This document shows positions 18,201 to 27,076 of a stretch of 64,000 bases of DNA, one piece after another. Position 1 is the stretch's first letter. Every line of letters starts with the position of its first letter. The notes beneath the pieces were generated by a model that saw only the letters and a list, made by a program, of their open reading frames with translations, was not told where the DNA came from and did no database searches. The position numbers were made by a program, and so were the translations under genes. The DNA comes from Nocardia blacklockiae (GTDB taxonomy: Bacteria > Actinomycetota > Actinomycetes > Mycobacteriales > Mycobacteriaceae). The stretch is taken from NCBI RefSeq assembly GCF_015477355.1, contig NZ_JADLRJ010000001.1:1116001-1180000 (forward strand), read 5' to 3'.

Positions 18201-21200
18201 ATCCGGTCGAAACCGGCGGGCGGCCAGGACTGGACGGTCAACGCCCACGGCCGCCTGGTCGAGGCCGACGTGGACGCCGCGACCGTGGACCTGACCCCGC
18301 CCGCGCACTCCGCCGAGGTGGCCGCGGACGCACTGTACGAGAACATGGCCGAGCACGGACTCACCTACGGACCCGCCTTCCGGCTGCTGCGCACGGTGCG
18401 AGTCGGACCGGACGGCGTTGTCGCGCAACTCGATTCACCGCCGGCGGACCCCGCCCACCGGCACCTGGCCCACCCCGCGGTGATCGACGCCGCGCTGCAG
18501 TGTTTCGCCGCCCTGTACGCCGCGACCGCGGCGCAGCAAGATTCGGCCGAGCCCGACGTCGTCGTCCCGGCCGCGATCGGGCGGGTGCGGTGGACCGGTC
18601 CGCTGCCCGCCGACCCGATGGTCGTGGTCACCCGGGACGCGTCCGACCCGCTGCGCGCCGACATCCGTCTCGCCTCCGTCGCGGGCGCGGTCGCACTGAG
18701 CCTGACCGGCGTGCAGTTCCGCACCCTCACGCCGCGCCGCCCGCTGTCCGAGCAGCTCGACGAGCTGTACTACGAGCCGGTGTGGGAGATCGTCTCCGAC
18801 GCCGCCGACCCCGCGCCCGCACCGGCCACCGACACCGAGGCGCTGGTGGTGATCAACCTCGGCGCGGAGATCTCCCAGCGCGCCAAGGAGATCGCCAGCA
18901 CCCGCACCAGCGACCTGGTGACGGTCGGCGAACACGACACGGCGCTGACCGCCCCGCAACTGCTCGACCTGCTGCGCGGCAAGCTCACCCGCTCCGACGT
19001 CGAACGGCTGCGCCTGGTGGTGGTCGCCGGCACCGACCTGGACGGCATGCACAACGTCGACGCGCTGGCACGCGTCGCCCAGGCGGTCAAACAGGCACTG
19101 TCGCTGGACGATTCGAGCACCGAAGCGGCGAGCGGCGTGGTCGCCGAGATCCGCGGCGTCGTCGTCACCGAGAACGCGCTGTGCCTGCCCATCGACCGGT
19201 TCGCCCGCCTCGAGCACGCCGCGCTCGCCGGTGGCCGCCGCGAGCTGCTCAACGAACTGCCCGCCGGGCAATGGCGGCTCGTCGACACCGAACCGGCCGC
19301 CGCCGCCGCGGACGTGCTCGAACAGGTCTACGCCGACACCCTCGTCGACGAGGTGGCGCTGCGGGCCGGGGCGTGCTGGACGATCCGCTGGCGGCACACC
19401 CTCGGCGGCCACCTCGCCCGCTGGGCCGAGCCCGTCGCGCTCACCGATCCCGAACAGTCCTACCGGCTCGACATTCCGCGCTCGCGGCTGCTGCCGGAGC
19501 TGGCGCTGCGCACCACCGAACGAGTCGCGCCCGGTCCCGAGGAGATCGAGATCCGGATGCAGGCGGTCGGCCTCAACTACAAGGACACGCTGAAGGTGCT
19601 GGGCGTGCTCACCGACAAGGAGCTCGCGGGCACGTTCTTCGGCACCGAGATCGGCATGGACGGCTACGGCGTGGTCGAACGCGTCGGCAGCGCGGTCACC
19701 GGCATCGCGCCCGGCGACGAGATCTCCGTCGTCGCACCGGGAATCGTGCGGCGCTTCGTGACACTGCGCCCCGACACCGGCGCCACCACCGCCATGGACA
19801 TCTTCCCGCCCGGCACCTTCGACCCGCTGCACTGCACGTCGGTGATGCCGCTGTTCACCGCCGAGATCGGGCTGGGCGAACTGGCCCGGGTGCGGGCGGG
19901 CGAGACGGTGCTGGTGCACGGCGCGGCCGGCGGCATGGGCATGGCCGCGGTGCAGGTGGCGCTGCGGATGGGGGCGCGGGTGATCGCCACCGCCGGCACC
20001 CCCGAGCGGCGCGCGCGGGTGAAAGAACTCGGTGCGCACGAGGTGCTGAACTCGCGTTCGGTCAGCTTCGTCGAGGAGGTGCTGCGGCTCACCGACGGGC
20101 GGGGCGTCGACGTCGTCTACAGCTCCGCGCCGGGCGAGATCCTGCAGCAGAACTTCCGTGTCGCAGGCGAATTCGGGCGCATCGTCGATATCGGCAAGGC
20201 CGACATCTACGGCGCGGGAGCGATCGATCTGCGGCCCTTCGACCGCAACCTGTCGTTCTTCGCCGTCGACATCGACCGCATCCTGGCGCACCGGCCCGAA
20301 CAGGTCCGCCACGCCGCCCGGCGGGTGGTCGACGCGATGTACCACGGCGAGTACACGCCGCTGCCCAACACCGTGTTCGGGCTCGACCGGCTCACCGAGG
20401 CGTTCGAGACGGTGGCCCGCTCGGCGCAGGTCGGGCGCGTGGTACTGGATCTGCGCGACGAGCGGCCGCCCGTGCGCCGCATTCCCGCCGAGGTCGAGAT
20501 CGACCCGGACGCAAGCTATCTCGTCACCGGCGGGTTCGGCGCGTTCGGTCTCGCCACCGCGCGGCACCTGGTCCGCCGGGGCGCGCGGCACCTGGTGCTG
20601 GCCGGTCGCCGCGGCGCCACCACCGACGCCGCCCGCGCCCAACTCACCGAATTCACCTGCGCGGGCGTGGATGTGCGCCAGGAACGCGTGGACGTCGCCG
20701 ACTACGACGCGGTGGCCGCGCTGATCGCCCGCGTCCAGGCCGGCGGCGCACCGCTGCGCGGGGTCATCCACGCCGCCGGGGTGGTGAACAACACCGAGAT
20801 CCCCGAGATCACCACCGAGTCGCTGCGGGAGATCTTCGACCCCAAGGTGCAGGGCGCGGTGAACCTCGATCGCGCGCTGACCGCGGCCGGCATCGAACCG
20901 GACCTGTTCGTGCTGTACGCCTCGGCCAGCGGCATCGCGGGCCTGTCGCCCCAATTGGGTTACGCCTCGGCCAATTCCGTGCTCGACGCGCTGGCCTGGA
21001 CGCGGCGCGCGCAGGGCCGCCGCGCGGTGTCGGTTGACTGGGGCTTCATGCGCGGCGACGGCGGCATGGCCGACTCGCGGGCGGTATCGCGGTACGCGGA
21101 GATGACCGGATACGGCTCGCTGGACATGGATTTCGCGACCGTGCTGCTGTGGGAGGCGCTGCGGCTGGACGTCGCGCAGTGCGCGGTGCTCGACATCGAC

Positions 21201-21605
21201 TGGGCGCAGTGGGCGCTGGCGCACCGCTCCTCGGCGCGGGCCCCGCGCTTCGCCGAACTGGTCGCCGCGGCCGGCGGCGGCGCGGGCGGCACCGCGGCGC
21301 TGCGCGCGGAGATCCTCACCATCGACGCCGACCAGCGCGGCGAGGTGGTGGCGTGGCTGCTCGCCGAACAGCTCGCGATCGTGCTCGGCGTCGACGCCGA
21401 CACCGTGGACCTCGACACCCCGACCAGCGAACTCGGCCTGGATTCGCTGATGGCGATGGAATTCGGCGCCCGGGTGGTGAAGAGCCTCGGGGTGAAGATG
21501 TCGGTGCTCTCCATCGGCGCCGGACTGTCGCTGGGCGGGCTCGGCGCCAAGATCGCCGCGCAGATCGCCCAGGAAGAAGCAACGACCGAACCGACGGCAC
21601 CGTGA
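15237..21605 (+). CDS. Highly reducing type I polyketide synthase, KS-AT-DH-ER-KR-ACP
   Basis: A 2122-residue single-module synthase with a full reductive loop. KS about 1-425, with Cys173 in DTACSSS and His in EAHGTGT and NIGHTEA. AT about 515-820, with Ser624 in GHSVGE, which suggests malonyl rather than methylmalonyl units; the later motif VPYHS is atypical. DH about 900-1170, with His925 in HVVAGAVVLP and Asp in HPAVIDAALQ. ER about 1430-1740 (HGAAGGMGMAAVQ near 1557). KR about 1755-1950, with GGFGAFG near 1763 and Tyr1909; LDD is replaced by VNN. ACP Ser2070 in LGLDSLM. No thioesterase is present. The order matches mycobacterial MAS-like and fungal reducing iterative PKSs, so it probably works iteratively to give a saturated acyl chain. 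ATG at 15237 follows AGAGGA. The next gene probably performs chain release. Confidence 0.93.
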   Translation: MSDAAIVGIGCRFPGGIDGPGTFWDFLIRQGDGIVEVPPDRWSLDKFYDPDPEAPGRMYTRHGGFLTQSLWEFDADFFGISQREASILDPQQRLLLEVAWEALDDGGAAGRVGGRDVGVFVGGFMMDNAVGRNVVRHAINSHTPTSSSHTLLSARIAFLLDLRGPTMTIDTACSSSLVALHQAVRALADGECESAIVGGTNAMLQPETFISMCKGRFLAVDGHCKSFDAAADGYGRGEGAGAVLLKPLDAAVRDGDRIYAVVRGSGVNQDGRTLAIPVPNPQAQEQLARRVHTLAGIAPEEIGYVEAHGTGTPVGDPIELTALGHVYGAVAGRTEPLPVGSVKNNIGHTEAAAGVAGVIKAALTVYHGTVAPQVRLDNPNPEIDFEGLRLRVPMAAEPLRRPLVAVNSFGYGGTNAHVLIGPAPAFTARAETSAATDRDPRRDTAGAAGGLPIFPLSARSETALRSLAAELAVGTEPVDRLTAAAWVRRAHHPLRAAFRYADGDDLRAQLAEFAAGGGQAPARAVAEGSTDPVFVYSGMGPQWWGMGRELLRADGPGAALAREIDREFEKLAGWSVLAELLREEDDSRVTRTEIAQPANFLLQAALTAELAEHGIRPAVVVGHSVGEVTAAYVSGALTLTEAVTVSYHRSRLQATTAGSGAMLAVGLPEAEARELLSEADGVDVAAINSPSAVTLAGPAEALAAIAEKLTADGVFARTLRVEVPYHSRLMDPILGELRTALSALRARDTTVPVYSTVTAAPATERDWDARYWCHNVRDSVRFADTVAALLDDGHRVFLEVGPHPVLGGSIREILLQQGLSGAVIPTLARGGDDRENLRAAVAELYRAGSLDAERLPRPLDPAPPHAALPRYPWQRRHVWTQEPETRLDRLGTPDGYAMLGDRLAAAAPEWEVSLSVANLPWLRDHVVAGAVVLPGAAYLDAALSAVAARTGRDAFGLESVEFVSPLVVDEHDVPVLRIAVEETTRRFTIRSKPAGGQDWTVNAHGRLVEADVDAATVDLTPPAHSAEVAADALYENMAEHGLTYGPAFRLLRTVRVGPDGVVAQLDSPPADPAHRHLAHPAVIDAALQCFAALYAATAAQQDSAEPDVVVPAAIGRVRWTGPLPADPMVVVTRDASDPLRADIRLASVAGAVALSLTGVQFRTLTPRRPLSEQLDELYYEPVWEIVSDAADPAPAPATDTEALVVINLGAEISQRAKEIASTRTSDLVTVGEHDTALTAPQLLDLLRGKLTRSDVERLRLVVVAGTDLDGMHNVDALARVAQAVKQALSLDDSSTEAASGVVAEIRGVVVTENALCLPIDRFARLEHAALAGGRRELLNELPAGQWRLVDTEPAAAAADVLEQVYADTLVDEVALRAGACWTIRWRHTLGGHLARWAEPVALTDPEQSYRLDIPRSRLLPELALRTTERVAPGPEEIEIRMQAVGLNYKDTLKVLGVLTDKELAGTFFGTEIGMDGYGVVERVGSAVTGIAPGDEISVVAPGIVRRFVTLRPDTGATTAMDIFPPGTFDPLHCTSVMPLFTAEIGLGELARVRAGETVLVHGAAGGMGMAAVQVALRMGARVIATAGTPERRARVKELGAHEVLNSRSVSFVEEVLRLTDGRGVDVVYSSAPGEILQQNFRVAGEFGRIVDIGKADIYGAGAIDLRPFDRNLSFFAVDIDRILAHRPEQVRHAARRVVDAMYHGEYTPLPNTVFGLDRLTEAFETVARSAQVGRVVLDLRDERPPVRRIPAEVEIDPDASYLVTGGFGAFGLATARHLVRRGARHLVLAGRRGATTDAARAQLTEFTCAGVDVRQERVDVADYDAVAALIARVQAGGAPLRGVIHAAGVVNNTEIPEITTESLREIFDPKVQGAVNLDRALTAAGIEPDLFVLYASASGIAGLSPQLGYASANSVLDALAWTRRAQGRRAVSVDWGFMRGDGGMADSRAVSRYAEMTGYGSLDMDFATVLLWEALRLDVAQCAVLDIDWAQWALAHRSSARAPRFAELVAAAGGGAGGTAALRAEILTIDADQRGEVVAWLLAEQLAIVLGVDADTVDLDTPTSELGLDSLMAMEFGARVVKSLGVKMSVLSIGAGLSLGGLGAKIAAQIAQEEATTEPTAP

Positions 21606-21615
21606 GGAATCGCCC

Positions 21616-22980
21616 ATGACGACCGATGCGCGCGCGCTGGCGCGCTCCCTGATGTCCAAGCACGACCCCGGCGGCAACGGGACCGCCACCGCCGCCGCGC
21701 CCACCGCGACGGCCGAGGCGCCGGCGACCGCGAGACCGACCCCGCGCACCGACTTCCGCGACCACCCGGGCGTGGTGGAGGCCACCGAGAAGTGGGCGCG
21801 CTTCGACACCTGGGCGCGCGGCGCGGGCGTCGTGAATCCCTACTACCTGCCGCACGAGGGCGTCAGCGGCGCGGTCACCCGGTTCGCGGGCCGGGACATG
21901 CTGAACTTCAGCAGTTTCGGCTACCTGGACCTGGCCGCCGAGCCGCGCGTGCACGCCGCCGCGGCCGAGGCCATCGGCCGCTACGGCACCTCGGCCGCCG
22001 CGGTGCGGCTGGTCGCGGGCGAGCTGCCGCTGTACGGGGAGCTGGAAGCGGAGATCGCCCGCATCTACGACACCGACTCCGCCATCGTGACCTCCAGCGG
22101 ATTCCTCACCAATGCCGCCGCGGTGGCGTTCCTGCTCGGCAAACGCGATCTCGCCGTGTGCGATTCGCTGATCCACAACAGCATCGTCTCGGGCACCGAG
22201 TGGGCCGGCTGCAAGCGGGTGACCTTCCGCCACAACGATCCCGAGTCGCTCGAGGCGATCCTGTCGATGTCGCGGCGCAGCTTCGAGCGGGCGATGGTGC
22301 TCGTCGAGGGCGTCTACAGCATGGACGGCGACATCGTGCGGCTGCCCGAGATCATCGAGGTGGCAAGGAAATACGACTGTTCGATCATGATCGACGAGGC
22401 GCACTCGTTCGGCGTGCTCGGCGAGCGCGGCCTGGGCGTGCGCGAGCATTTCGACCTGCCCGGCGACGCGGTCGACGTCTGGATGGGCACCCTGTCCAAG
22501 GCGCTGGGCAGCGTCGGCGGCTACCTGGCCGCCAACCGCGAGCTGGTCGACGGATTCAAGTACTCCGCGTCCGGTCTGAGCATGTACACCGCCTCCCCCG
22601 CGCCGTCGGCGGCCGCCGCCGCGCTCGAGGGCCTCGCGGTGCTGCACGACGAGCCCGAACGCGTTGCCGCACTGCGGCACAACGCGCGGTACTTCCATCG
22701 GCGGGCCGGTGAGCTGGGCTTCGACACCGGCAACGGGCAGGGCACGCCGATCACCCCGATCATCACCGGCGCCGACGAGCCCGCCGTCCGCGCCTCGATG
22801 GACCTGCTGGAACACAACGTGATGGCCAACGCCATCGGACATCCCGTGGTGCCGGCCGGCGAAGCCCGGCTGCGGTTCTTCATCAACTGCCGGCACACCG
22901 AACAACAGCTCGATCAGGCGTTGGACACCGTGCGGCGGGTGTTCGACGGCATGCAGACGGAAGAAGGGCGCCAGTCGTGA
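21616..22980 (+). CDS. Alpha-oxoamine synthase, serine palmitoyltransferase-like
   Basis: A 454-residue fold-type I PLP enzyme of the BioF/KBL/SPT family, which condenses an acyl thioester with an amino acid and loses CO2. PLP Lys295 lies in GTLSKALGS; Asp260 and His263 lie in DEAHSFGVLG; EGVYSMDGD is the family motif near 231. An N-terminal Ala/Thr-rich tail of about 40 residues is extra. It starts 10 bp after the PKS stop. As the PKS lacks a thioesterase, this enzyme likely takes the acyl-ACP directly, as the AOS-type proteins of fumonisin and sphingofungin pathways do. With the KDSR-like reductase downstream, serine, alanine or glycine is a likely partner. It is not expected to be a biotin-pathway BioF; no bio genes are near. 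Confidence 0.88.
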   Translation: MTTDARALARSLMSKHDPGGNGTATAAAPTATAEAPATARPTPRTDFRDHPGVVEATEKWARFDTWARGAGVVNPYYLPHEGVSGAVTRFAGRDMLNFSSFGYLDLAAEPRVHAAAAEAIGRYGTSAAAVRLVAGELPLYGELEAEIARIYDTDSAIVTSSGFLTNAAAVAFLLGKRDLAVCDSLIHNSIVSGTEWAGCKRVTFRHNDPESLEAILSMSRRSFERAMVLVEGVYSMDGDIVRLPEIIEVARKYDCSIMIDEAHSFGVLGERGLGVREHFDLPGDAVDVWMGTLSKALGSVGGYLAANRELVDGFKYSASGLSMYTASPAPSAAAAALEGLAVLHDEPERVAALRHNARYFHRRAGELGFDTGNGQGTPITPIITGADEPAVRASMDLLEHNVMANAIGHPVVPAGEARLRFFINCRHTEQQLDQALDTVRRVFDGMQTEEGRQS

Positions 22981-24977
22981 AGCTACCACCCCATCTCTTG
23001 CGAAAAGCGCTGGTGCCCTTGGCGGCACTGGCGATGATGCTCGCGCTGTTCGTCCCCGCGCACTCGACGATGGTCGCGCCGGTGGAGAAGGACGCCAACT
23101 CCCCGCTGGCGAGCAGGTTCAAGTTCACCGAGATGCCGATCGCGCTGCCGCCGGGCCTGCCCGAACGCAAGATCCGCAATATCGAGCCTCGCTACGAGCA
23201 CGTGGTGGCCTGGATGTCGTCGGTGAACTCGGCGGTGGCGATCAACGACATCGACGGCAACGGCAAAGACGACGACCTGTGCCTGGTCGACTCCCGTTCC
23301 GACAGCGTGATCGTGACGCCCGCGCCGGACAGCGACACCAGCCGCTACCAGCCCTTCGTGCTCGACCCGGCCCCGCTGCCCACCGACGACGAGATGGCCC
23401 CGACCGGCTGCATCCCCGGCGATTTCGACCACTCCGGGCGGATGGGGCTGATGGTCTACTACGGTGGCCGCACCCCGATCGTGTTCCTGCCCCGCGCGGG
23501 CGCCAAGCAGCTGACCAACGCAGCCTTCCGGCCGGTGGAGACGGTGCAGCCGCCGGCCACGCCCGACGGCAGCTACCAGGGCGCGCGCTGGTTCACCCTG
23601 GCCTCCTCGGTCGCCGACTTCGACGGTGACGGCAACCCCGACATCTTCATCGGCAACTACTTCCCCGACAGCGACTTCATCGGCACGACCGGCGAGCACA
23701 GTCTCACGCTCAACGAATCGTTCTCCAAGGCCACCAATGCCGGTGGCGCGCACCTGCTCTCGCTGCAGCGCAGCACCGGCGGCGGCGAACCGACCGCCGA
23801 CTTCCGGGAGGTGTTCGACGCCTTCCCCGAGCACGCGAAGAACGGCTGGACCATCGCCTCCGCGCCGCAGGACCTCACCGGCGACCAGCTGCCCGAACTC
23901 TACGTCGCCAACGACATGGGCCCGGACCGGTTGTTCGTCAACAAGTCCACCCCCGGGCATTTCAAGTTCGATCTGGCCGAGGGGCAGCGCGGCCCGACCG
24001 ACCCCAAATCCTTCGTGCTGGGGCACGATTCGTTCAAGGGCATGGGCGTGGACTTCGGTGATCTCACCGGGCGCGGCATGCCGGACATGTTCGTCAGCAA
24101 CATCGCCCAGCGCTGGGGCATCATCGAGGGCAACCTGGCCTTCTACAACACCGCGAAGGACACGGAAGACGCGGCCGCACAGCTGAACTCGGGCGTGGCA
24201 CCGTTCGAGAACCGAGCCGTCGAACAGGGCCTGGCGTGGAGCGGCTGGTGCTGGGACACCAAGATCGCCGACTTCGACAACAGCGGCCGCCCGCAGATCG
24301 TGCAGAGCAACGGCATGTTCAAGGGCGACACCACCCGCTGGCCGCAGGTGCAGGAAATGGCCACCATGAACGACCTGCTGTCCCGATACCCGTGGGCCTG
24401 GCCGAATTTCACCGCGAAGGGCGATCTGGCCGGCAACAACCGGATGGCGTTCTTCGCCCAGGACGACAGCGGCAAGTTCACCAACATCTCCCCCGCGCTC
24501 GACATCTTCGCGGCGGTCCCGACCCGGGGCATCGCGATCGGCGATTCCACGGGCACCGGCAAGCTCAGCTTCGCCGTCGCCCGCCAGTGGGACACGCCGG
24601 TGTACTACCGCAACGATTCTCCGGACACGGGCCGGTACATGGGCCTGCGGCTGTTCACCCCGCCCACGAACGCGGCGCCCGGTGACACCACCCTCGCGGG
24701 CAAGCCGATCCTGGGCTCCCCGGCCGTCGGCGCACAGGTCACCGTGACCACCCCGGACGGCAAGCCGCACATCGCCCAGCTCGACGGCGGCAGCGGGCAC
24801 GCCGGAAAGCGTGCTACCGACATCCATCTCGGGCTCGGCGACATCGACCCCGCGACCCCGCTCCCGGTGCGGCTGAGCTGGCGTGACAACCACGGCGCCG
24901 TGCACACCCAGGAGCTGCGGCTCCAGCCGGGCGCCCACACCCTCGTCCTCGACACCGATGCCCGGGAGGTGCACTGA
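22977..24977 (+). CDS. CRTAC1/ASPIC-type FG-GAP repeat protein, UnbV-like
   Basis: A 666-residue exported protein. The N-terminus KLPPHLLRKALVPLAALA.. is a signal peptide or anchor. FG-GAP/VCBS beta-propeller repeats with calcium-loop motifs follow: NDIDGNGKDD, GDFDHSGRM, ADFDGDGNPDIF, DLTGRGMPDMF and ADFDNSGRPQI. A C-terminal ASPIC/UnbV region reads AVGAQVTVTTPDGK..IAQLDGGSGHAGKRATDIHLGLG. The start GTG overlaps the alpha-oxoamine synthase stop (GTGA). UnbV homologues are conserved in enediyne clusters together with UnbU and UnbL, exactly the neighbours here. Their role is unknown. Surface binding or product handling outside the membrane is a guess. Confidence 0.85.
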   Translation: MKLPPHLLRKALVPLAALAMMLALFVPAHSTMVAPVEKDANSPLASRFKFTEMPIALPPGLPERKIRNIEPRYEHVVAWMSSVNSAVAINDIDGNGKDDDLCLVDSRSDSVIVTPAPDSDTSRYQPFVLDPAPLPTDDEMAPTGCIPGDFDHSGRMGLMVYYGGRTPIVFLPRAGAKQLTNAAFRPVETVQPPATPDGSYQGARWFTLASSVADFDGDGNPDIFIGNYFPDSDFIGTTGEHSLTLNESFSKATNAGGAHLLSLQRSTGGGEPTADFREVFDAFPEHAKNGWTIASAPQDLTGDQLPELYVANDMGPDRLFVNKSTPGHFKFDLAEGQRGPTDPKSFVLGHDSFKGMGVDFGDLTGRGMPDMFVSNIAQRWGIIEGNLAFYNTAKDTEDAAAQLNSGVAPFENRAVEQGLAWSGWCWDTKIADFDNSGRPQIVQSNGMFKGDTTRWPQVQEMATMNDLLSRYPWAWPNFTAKGDLAGNNRMAFFAQDDSGKFTNISPALDIFAAVPTRGIAIGDSTGTGKLSFAVARQWDTPVYYRNDSPDTGRYMGLRLFTPPTNAAPGDTTLAGKPILGSPAVGAQVTVTTPDGKPHIAQLDGGSGHAGKRATDIHLGLGDIDPATPLPVRLSWRDNHGAVHTQELRLQPGAHTLVLDTDAREVH

Positions 24978-26080
24978 TGAGTGTCCAAGGCAACGGCCAT
25001 CATTCCGACGGCAACGGCAGCGGCGACGGCACGGCCGTGGTCGCCGCCGAGACCAACGGCAACGGCGCCGCGCCCGCCGAAACGCCGCCGACCGGATTCC
25101 AGGCCTGGCGGCGAAAGTGGCTGGGCGTGAACAAGGAAGGCCGCGATCCGCGCTATCTGGCGTTGCGCAACTTCGCGGCGTCGCTGACGTTCTTCAACGT
25201 CATCGGCTTCCTGTGGCTGGGTTTCGAGCAGCCGTGGCTGTGGCCGATCCTGGCCGCGCTGACCGCCTACACCGTGGAGTTGATCCTCGAGACGCTGGCG
25301 GCGTGGGCCTACCGGCGGCCGGCGGGCTACCGCGGCAACGGGTTCCGCGGTTTGTTCGTGTTCCTGATGCCGGCTCACATCACCGGCGTCGCGTTCAACT
25401 TCCTGATGTACGCCGCCGACCAGTGGCTGCCGATCATGTTCGGCATCACCGTCGCGGTCGGCACCAAGTGGGTGCTGCGCGCGAAGATCAACGGCAAGGT
25501 CAAGCACTTCATGAACCCGTCGAACTTCGGGATCGTGGTGGCGCTGCTGGTGTTCCCGGAGATCGCGGTGGTCGGCCCGTACCACTTCGTGGAGAACGTG
25601 CAGGGCGCGGCGGACGCGCTGCTGGTCATCGGCCTGCTGATGGCGGGCACCATGCTCAACGCCAAACTCACCAAGAAGACGCCGCTGATCATGGCCTGGC
25701 TGGGCGCGTTCGTGCTGCAGGCCGTGGTGCGCGGGGCGCTCGACCCGGACATCTCGATCATCGCGGCGCTGCTGCCGATCACCGGCATCGCGTTCGTGCT
25801 CTACACCAACTACATGATCACCGACCCCGCGACCTCGCCGTTCGCCAAGCGCGACCAGATCGTCTTCGGCGCGTCGGTGGGCATCGTGTACGGCATCCTG
25901 ATGGCGCTCAACGTCTCCTTCGGGTTGTTCTTCGCTTTGGTGATCGTGTGCGCGAGCCGCGGCCTCTTCTGGTGGTCGCGCAATATCCGCGAATGGCTGG
26001 CCCAGCGCGCACCCGCCCCGGCGGCGGCGCCGCCGGCCGCCGAACCCGCCCCGCTGGAACCGGCGGCGGCGCCCTCCTGA
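24977..26080 (+). CDS. NqrB/RnfD-like multi-pass membrane protein, UnbU-like
   Basis: A 367-residue integral membrane protein. A Gly/Asn-rich soluble tail of about 45 residues is followed by around ten hydrophobic segments. The layout resembles the NqrB/RnfD family of electron-transfer membrane subunits, including the segment KHFMNPSNFGIVVALLVFP and ITDPATSPF, typical of RnfD/NqrB and UnbU. The C-terminus is Ala/Pro-rich. The ATG overlaps the unbV-like stop (TGATG). In enediyne loci UnbU is of unknown function; redox or flavin-linked electron transfer at the membrane is a family-based idea. No other Rnf or Nqr subunits are present. Confidence 0.82.
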   Translation: MSVQGNGHHSDGNGSGDGTAVVAAETNGNGAAPAETPPTGFQAWRRKWLGVNKEGRDPRYLALRNFAASLTFFNVIGFLWLGFEQPWLWPILAALTAYTVELILETLAAWAYRRPAGYRGNGFRGLFVFLMPAHITGVAFNFLMYAADQWLPIMFGITVAVGTKWVLRAKINGKVKHFMNPSNFGIVVALLVFPEIAVVGPYHFVENVQGAADALLVIGLLMAGTMLNAKLTKKTPLIMAWLGAFVLQAVVRGALDPDISIIAALLPITGIAFVLYTNYMITDPATSPFAKRDQIVFGASVGIVYGILMALNVSFGLFFALVIVCASRGLFWWSRNIREWLAQRAPAPAAAPPAAEPAPLEPAAAPS

Positions 26081-26116
26081 CCGATCCCGCACCGCAGCAA
26101 CAGAATCGAGGATCCC

Positions 26117-27076
26117 ATGCCATCGATGATCGGACCGATACGGTCGGTGCTGCTGGGCACCGGCGCCGACGTGCCGCCGCTGGGCCGGCCCGGGTTCGCC
26201 GCGCCGAGCCCGGCGACCAAGGCCGAGCTGGAGCGCGTCGCCACGCATCTGGCGAGCAGCATCGACGTCGCCGTCCGCAGCAAGAACAACGACGAACTCA
26301 TCGCGCACATCGAGACCCTGCCGTCGCAGTACCACGGCTTCGCGTTCGAGGGCGCGGCCACCGGGCTGGCGGCGGTCGATTCGATCACGCCGTTCGGCCG
26401 GCGCGCGCACGACCTGATCGCCGGGCCCGCCGCCAAACACGACCTGACGATGTACGTGGGTGTCGGGCTGGCCCTGGGCCGCATCCCGAGGCCGTTCTGG
26501 CGCAAGGTGTTTCCGAAGCATCCGTCGTATCGCTGGCTGGCGATCGACGGGTACGGCTTCTACAACGCCTTCTTCCGCACCGAGAAGTACATCGGCCGCC
26601 ACTACGTGGACGACCGGTACCCGCGCTGGATGGGTGACCACGCGCCGCTGCGGCGCGCCGCCGACCAGGGCATCGGGCGGGCGCTGTGGTTCGTCAGCGG
26701 CGGTTCGCCCGAGGGGGTGGCCAAGCTCGTCGAGGAGTTCGACGCGAGCCGACACGCGGATCTGTGGAGCGGCATCGGCATCGCGACCACCTTCGCGGGC
26801 GGTGTCGAGGTGAGCGATCTGGAGGCGATCCTGGCCCGGGTGCCGCAGTTCCGCGAGCCGCTGGCGGCCGGGGCGGCCATGGTCGCCAAGATCCGGCAGC
26901 AGGCCGACAGCGCCATCCCGCACACCCACGCGGCCGTGCGCGCCTACACCGGCCGCACCATCGACGAGGCCGCGGCGCTGATCGACAAGGCCTTCGCCGA
27001 GGTACTGCAGGACGGCACCGCCGCCGCCTACCAAGCCTGGCGCGACCGCCTCGGCGTGCTCGCGGCACCGGCATGA
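26117..27076 (+). CDS. DUF1702 protein, UnbL-like
   Basis: A 319-residue soluble protein of the DUF1702 family found as UnbL in enediyne clusters. Conserved blocks visible are YHGFAFEGAATGLAAVD, HDLTMYVGVGLALGRI, WLAIDGYGFYNAFF, QGIGRALWFVSGGSPEGVAKLVEEF and LWSGIGIATTFAGGV. The N-terminus is MPSMIGPIRSVLLGTGADVP. It has no known catalytic motif. Some 36 bp follow the unbU-like stop, and its stop overlaps the next start (ATGA). Co-occurrence of UnbV, UnbU and UnbL homologues in this order shows that the cassette travels as a unit. The function is unknown. Confidence 0.85.
   Translation: MPSMIGPIRSVLLGTGADVPPLGRPGFAAPSPATKAELERVATHLASSIDVAVRSKNNDELIAHIETLPSQYHGFAFEGAATGLAAVDSITPFGRRAHDLIAGPAAKHDLTMYVGVGLALGRIPRPFWRKVFPKHPSYRWLAIDGYGFYNAFFRTEKYIGRHYVDDRYPRWMGDHAPLRRAADQGIGRALWFVSGGSPEGVAKLVEEFDASRHADLWSGIGIATTFAGGVEVSDLEAILARVPQFREPLAAGAAMVAKIRQQADSAIPHTHAAVRAYTGRTIDEAAALIDKAFAEVLQDGTAAAYQAWRDRLGVLAAPA

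Noticed and set aside
15222-18428. Long minus-strand frames opposite the PKS
   Set aside because: Arg/His/Gly-rich shadow translation with no family match; the plus strand encodes all PKS motifs.
21616-22980. Biotin biosynthesis gene bioF
   Set aside because: No bioA, bioB or bioD nearby, there is an extra N-terminal tail, and the context is a PKS and a KDSR-like reductase.
15237-27076. Enediyne biosynthetic cluster
   Set aside because: The unb genes suggest it, but the PKS has KS-AT-DH-ER-KR-ACP order, no integral PPTase and no E10-type thioesterase.
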